From Lysobacterales bacterium (lineage in GTDB: Bacteria; Pseudomonadota; Gammaproteobacteria; Xanthomonadales; Marinicellaceae), in assembly GCA_020442635.1 (NCBI GenBank), contig JAGRJR010000002.1, positions 1-64,000 on the forward strand: a DNA stretch of 64,000 nt, given 5' to 3'. The notes under the pieces were generated by a model. That model worked only from the letters and a program-made list of their open reading frames with translations. It made no database searches and was not told the DNA's origin. Shown piece by piece: positions 60,066 through 64,000 of the stretch. The number at the start of each line of letters is the position of its first letter. The stretch's first letter is position 1. The position numbers were made by a program, and so were the translations under genes.

Positions 60066-61979
60066 ATGCGAGCAATTTTATTTCTGTTTGTGTTGTTGGC
60101 CGTCACTGCTTGTCAGTACCAATCCAACAAACCTTTACCAAACACTCAGATAAACCCAGAGACTTTGTCACAGATGAATGCACACCGCCCTGATGTATTT
60201 TCCTTTTCAAGACACGATGAAGTCAAAATAAAACACCTGGACCTTAATTTGGAAGTCAACTTTAAACAACTCATTTTGGAAGGATTTGTAGTAGTCCATT
60301 ACGATGTTATCAACCCTGACGCCAAGCGTTTGGTGCTTGACACACGGGAACTGAAAATTAAACGGGTTGAACCGCTCTATGAACAAAAACACAACAAGTT
60401 AAACTGGAATAAAGGGGATAGCATAGCTGGTTTGGGAACTGAATTAATCATCAACATCCCTGAGGATCATTCGCCAATCAAGATCTATTACCAAACTTCA
60501 CCACAAGCATCAGGGCTACAATGGCTAAGTCCTGCACAAACCCATGGTCAGCATCCCTATCTTTTTTCACAGTCCCAAGCCATTCATGCCAGAAGCTGGA
60601 TCCCCATTCAAGACACACCTTCGGTGAGGATAACCTACAACGCAAAAATCCAAGTCAAACCTAACTTGAGGGTAGTCATGAGTGCTGACAACAACACACA
60701 ACAAGCAGTTGATGGTTTACATACTTTTTCGATGCAACAGGCCATCCCGGCTTATTTGATTGCGATTGCCGCTGGTGACATTCAATACAAAAAGATCAGT
60801 GACCATGTGACTGTATTTGCCCAACAACAACTATTATCAGATGCAGCTTATGAATTTGCCGCCACCGAAGAGATGATTTCTGTCACAGAAGCCATTTATG
60901 GAGAATATCGCTGGGGACAATATGATCTGTTGGTGCTACCACCCAGTTTCCCCTTTGGTGGCATGGAAAACCCCAAGCTTTCTCACATTACACCCACCAT
61001 CATCGCTGGCGACCGTTCACTTGATTCATTAATAGCTCATGAGCTGGCACATTCCTGGTCTGGTAATCTGGTCACCAATGCTTTGTGGCAAGATGCCTGG
61101 TTAAACGAAGGATTTACTTCATACCTTGAGTCCCGGATTGTGGAGGCTGTATATGGCAGGGATCGTATGATGATGGAAGCCACGCTTATCTATGATGCCA
61201 TGTTGGCTGAAATGCAACAGTTGGACAACAACATGCAAAAATTGGTCAACACCAGCAAGACCAATGATCCTGATGATTTTTTCAGCAGTGTGGCTTATGA
61301 CAAGGGCCGTTTTTTTCTTGAGTGGTTGGAACAACAGTTTGGCAGAGAACATTTTGATCGATTCCTCAATCAATATTTTGATCATTTTGCTTTCCAGAGT
61401 ATTTCCACCGAAGATTTTGTTACATTTTTAAAAGAAAATCTTATGGACAGGTATCCCAATACGGTAACAACAGAGCAAATCCATACATGGTTACACCAGC
61501 CAGCAATGCCAGTTTTTTTCAACCCGCCAAAGACTCAACGTTTTGCGGTTATCAGCGATATTGCCGATAAGTGGACCAGCGGCAAAGTTAGGGCAAAAAA
61601 CATAGATACTTCGCAATGGACTACACAAGAATGGCTACATTTTCTCAGATCCTTACCGGTTCAACTCACATTTGTTCAATTGCAGGAATTAGATCAAGCT
61701 TTTGACCTTACCCACAGTACCAACAGTGAAATTTCCCATGATTGGTTGTTAATTGCGATAAATAATCGATATGAAATTGCTTATCCAAGGTTAATTGACT
61801 ACCTCACTCACATAGGTCGTGTTAAACTGATCAAGCCTTTATATGAGGCGATGATGAAACAAGGCGAACTGATTAATTTGGCCACAAACATTTATCAAAA
61901 AGCACGCCCAGGCTATCACCACATTGCCATTCAGCAAATTGACAAAATCGTTAAACAAACAATCGGAGATGAGCCATGA
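60066..61979 (+). CDS. M1-family aminopeptidase, lipoprotein (LTA4-hydrolase-like)
   Basis: A 637-residue zinc aminopeptidase from ATG 60066 (ATG 60042 adds 8 residues). The N-terminus MRAILFLFVLLAVTAC is a lipoprotein signal with Cys16. The exopeptidase motif GGMENP is near residue 302 and HELAHSWSGN...NEGF near 326 gives the HExxH-18-E zinc site. The last third is a helical domain. It trims peptides outside the cytoplasm, in keeping with pepD inside. Its stop overlaps a tiny ATG frame as ATGA. Confidence 0.92.
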   Translation: MRAILFLFVLLAVTACQYQSNKPLPNTQINPETLSQMNAHRPDVFSFSRHDEVKIKHLDLNLEVNFKQLILEGFVVVHYDVINPDAKRLVLDTRELKIKRVEPLYEQKHNKLNWNKGDSIAGLGTELIINIPEDHSPIKIYYQTSPQASGLQWLSPAQTHGQHPYLFSQSQAIHARSWIPIQDTPSVRITYNAKIQVKPNLRVVMSADNNTQQAVDGLHTFSMQQAIPAYLIAIAAGDIQYKKISDHVTVFAQQQLLSDAAYEFAATEEMISVTEAIYGEYRWGQYDLLVLPPSFPFGGMENPKLSHITPTIIAGDRSLDSLIAHELAHSWSGNLVTNALWQDAWLNEGFTSYLESRIVEAVYGRDRMMMEATLIYDAMLAEMQQLDNNMQKLVNTSKTNDPDDFFSSVAYDKGRFFLEWLEQQFGREHFDRFLNQYFDHFAFQSISTEDFVTFLKENLMDRYPNTVTTEQIHTWLHQPAMPVFFNPPKTQRFAVISDIADKWTSGKVRAKNIDTSQWTTQEWLHFLRSLPVQLTFVQLQELDQAFDLTHSTNSEISHDWLLIAINNRYEIAYPRLIDYLTHIGRVKLIKPLYEAMMKQGELINLATNIYQKARPGYHHIAIQQIDKIVKQTIGDEP

Positions 61980-62066
61980 AAGCAACATCAACAGTCATAA
62001 AGGAGCTTCAGTGTTGACTTATTACAAGAATAAACCAAACAATAAATTGTTTATACCTTAGCACCT

Positions 62067-64000
62067 ATGGGGGATTTCTTTAGTGTCACACTTATTTTTC
62101 AAGCCATCAGTTCCGTACTGATTGGCTGGTTATTGTTGCATTTTGCCAAACTGTATCAACGGAATTACCTGTTTTATTGGTCAATCAGCTTTTTCTGTTT
62201 AAACCTATACCTTATTGCTGTTTATATCAGCTTACAACTTTCAACTCTCCAACTGGATCCTTCTTCCTGGCTTCGTTTGGGCATTTTATTTTTAGTATCA
62301 CTGGCAGGTTATTTACAAATTGCTTTTTTGATGACTGGAACCATATCCCTGGTAAGAGGCGCCAACATCACCAATAAAATTTTGTTCAGGGTACTGGTTA
62401 TTTGCATACTCATTGCGGCCAGCATAACTCTTTTTAAAAACTGGACGGACTCATCCGCAGATGCCAACTTAAGATATTTAGTGCGAATTGGTTTGCGTTA
62501 TGTGATTGCTGGCCTGGCTTGCTTTGGTACAGCCATCTATATATTGAGAGCAGACGCCAATCCATTATTAGGTAAAAAGCTGGTCACAATCGGTTTTTTT
62601 GTTTATGGCTTTGAGATGGCCTTTCTGGGGTGGTTGACCCTTGAAAACTATATTTTTGGTGAAAGCGCAGTTTTATTGATTCTAGCGCCATATCATGGTT
62701 TGTTTGAGTTGTTGATCTACCCTTTTATTGGTGTGGGATTGGTGGTTTGGTTACTAGAAGTTGAGCGCATGCGAAGGCAGCAATCTTTTGAAAAACTTCA
62801 AAACTTGAACCAGACTGATGGACTGACTGGTTTACCTGGACAGAGGGCTTTGCATAAACATTTGCAAACCTGGCAACAAATGGCACAACCTTTGAATCGA
62901 CTAACTTTAACCCTGATGGGGATTGACCAAATGCAAAGGTTTAATGATGCCGAGGGTATTAAAAAGGGGGATGAAATTATCACCACTTTAGCTAAACGAC
63001 TCGAATTTCTTTGTATCGGTGGATATCGTTTTTTTGGTCGTTTACACGGTGATGTTTTTGTTATTATATCTAGCGGCTATGGCGATGAACAATTGGAAAA
63101 GGTACAAAAATTACGCCGCTCATTCTCTCGACCTTTGAAAATCAAGAACAAGACCTACCACCTTGAAGTGAGCGCAGGTAGCACCGAAATCACACCCAAC
63201 ACCAGCATAGATACCCTATTACATCAAGCCAGCCAAGCCTTACAGCTGGCAAAACAAACAGGTGGAAAACAACACCAGATTTATCAGCCAGGTATTCGCT
63301 TGTCTCTGAATACCGACCTGATATTCGAAAACGAATTAAGGGCCGCATTCAAACGAGACCAATTTGAAATTTATTACCAGCCGATCTGGTCCACAACCAA
63401 TACCATTTTGTGTTTTGAAGCATTAATCCGTTGGAATCATCCTAAAAAGGGGTTACTTACTCCCAATGCTTTTCTGACATTAGTCCAAGATTTGGGTTTG
63501 ATGATTGAATTAGATCACTGGGTTGCTCGACAAGCCATCAAACAAATCAGAGCATGGCAATTCATTAATCCTGGATCAGCAAAAATCACAGTAAATGTCT
63601 CCGCTGAAACAGTGCAAAATGGCAACTTGGTTGCGCACATTAAAAACTGTCTAGCAACAGAAAAAGTCAAACCCAGCAACCTCACTTTGGAAATTACTGA
63701 AAATACCGCTATGCACAACATAGAAAGTGGCAAAAACACCCTGACAGAATTAAGTAAATTAGGTACACATATTGCCATCGATGATTTTGGGACAGGTTAT
63801 TCCTCTTTAAACTACCTGAAGGCTTTTCCATCTGATGTGATTAAATTTGATCGCTCTTTTGTTGCTGATAAAAAGAACCAGGAAATCAACTTGGAAATCC
63901 TTAAATCATTGGTACCTTTGTGCCATCGACTGGACAAAAAAGTTGTGATTGAAGGCATTGAAGACAAAGGACAATTAGAGGCCATGCAACAACTACACAT
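62067..64000 (+). CDS. Membrane GGDEF-EAL protein (runs off the right edge)
   Basis: At least 644 residues, open to the window end. Seven or so transmembrane segments fill residues 1-235, and a GGDEF domain follows (about 250-405; TDGLTGLPGQRAL near 252). The signature reads LHGDVF at 326-331 instead of GGDEF, so cyclase activity is unlikely. The EAL domain (from about 425) keeps EALIRW at 451, EITEN, DDFGTGYSSLNYL at 572 and KFDRSF, consistent with an active c-di-GMP phosphodiesterase. ATG 62067 is taken for its position; there is no good ribosome site. Confidence 0.9.
   Translation, partial: MGDFFSVTLIFQAISSVLIGWLLLHFAKLYQRNYLFYWSISFFCLNLYLIAVYISLQLSTLQLDPSSWLRLGILFLVSLAGYLQIAFLMTGTISLVRGANITNKILFRVLVICILIAASITLFKNWTDSSADANLRYLVRIGLRYVIAGLACFGTAIYILRADANPLLGKKLVTIGFFVYGFEMAFLGWLTLENYIFGESAVLLILAPYHGLFELLIYPFIGVGLVVWLLEVERMRRQQSFEKLQNLNQTDGLTGLPGQRALHKHLQTWQQMAQPLNRLTLTLMGIDQMQRFNDAEGIKKGDEIITTLAKRLEFLCIGGYRFFGRLHGDVFVIISSGYGDEQLEKVQKLRRSFSRPLKIKNKTYHLEVSAGSTEITPNTSIDTLLHQASQALQLAKQTGGKQHQIYQPGIRLSLNTDLIFENELRAAFKRDQFEIYYQPIWSTTNTILCFEALIRWNHPKKGLLTPNAFLTLVQDLGLMIELDHWVARQAIKQIRAWQFINPGSAKITVNVSAETVQNGNLVAHIKNCLATEKVKPSNLTLEITENTAMHNIESGKNTLTELSKLGTHIAIDDFGTGYSSLNYLKAFPSDVIKFDRSFVADKKNQEINLEILKSLVPLCHRLDKKVVIEGIEDKGQLEAMQQLH

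Overview
The window is a chromosomal segment of a free-living, respiratory Gammaproteobacterium. The evidence is the rph-rdgB-hemW and rsmG-parA-parB blocks, an L-isoaspartyl methyltransferase-like gene before tolC, tsaB/rimI, ttcA with a 2-thiocytidine-type PP-loop, two TonB-dependent receptors, many exported enzymes, and modestly AT-rich coding sequence. Exported proteins ending in I-F-x-N/S-G-F-D/E remind me of Marinicella-like lineages, but that placement is an impression. I see no insertion sequence, prophage, CRISPR array or rRNA operon. There are two tRNAs, Leu(CAG) and Asp(GTC).

Layout. 1-2.8 kb: thiamin salvage (end of a TonB-dependent receptor, a YkoF-like thiamin-binding protein, a PnuC-family transporter, a ThiK-like kinase). 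2.9-8 kb: tRNA-Leu, an exported M23 protein, and an Lrp-type regulator divergent from a branched-chain 2-oxoacid dehydrogenase operon with fused E1 alpha/beta plus E2. 8-12.5 kb: a small membrane protein, rph-rdgB-hemW, and a Tat-exported PhoX-like protein. 12.5-18.5 kb: a run of hairpins, carbonic anhydrase and GNAT genes, an exported protein with seventeen 15-residue repeats plus a small secreted partner, a metallo-beta-lactamase-fold enzyme, a voltage-gated channel, and an AT-rich orphan gene with a repeat cluster. 18.5-25.6 kb: moaB, a CoxE-like VWA protein, an unknown gene, a MoxR ATPase and a two-domain cupredoxin, divergent from a DUF1800-DUF1501 pair. 25.8-29.2 kb: pepD, a TraB/TIKI-like protein, a YdcH-type protein and ttcA.

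29.3-36.5 kb holds the most coherent specialised system: a TetR regulator divergent from a TonB-dependent receptor, a lipoprotein 3-hydroxybutyrate-oligomer hydrolase, 3-hydroxybutyrate dehydrogenase and a GntP-type permease. I read it as an outer-membrane-to-cytoplasm route for using poly-3-hydroxybutyrate fragments, with a palindrome and three 21-bp-phased TGTTTAA repeats in the control region. 36.5-49 kb: mtgA, a second M23 protein, tsaB, mgtE, rimI, an exported KatG with an OxyR-like operator, a large secreted nuclease and pckG. 49-64 kb: parB, parA, rsmG, a PIMT-like gene, tolC, PilZ-DUF1631, DUF937, a long-form gap gene, a lipoprotein, tRNA-Asp, a lipoprotein M1 aminopeptidase and a membrane GGDEF-EAL protein running off the right edge.

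Several genes join across distance. PckG and the long-form GAPDH suit growth on organic and amino acids, as do PepD, the M1 aminopeptidase, the Bkd complex and hydroxybutyrate use. PilZ and GGDEF-EAL point to c-di-GMP signalling. Three exported proteins (cupredoxin, DUF1501, nuclease) end in the short I-F-x-N/S-G-F motif, and a fourth carries it just after its signal peptide.
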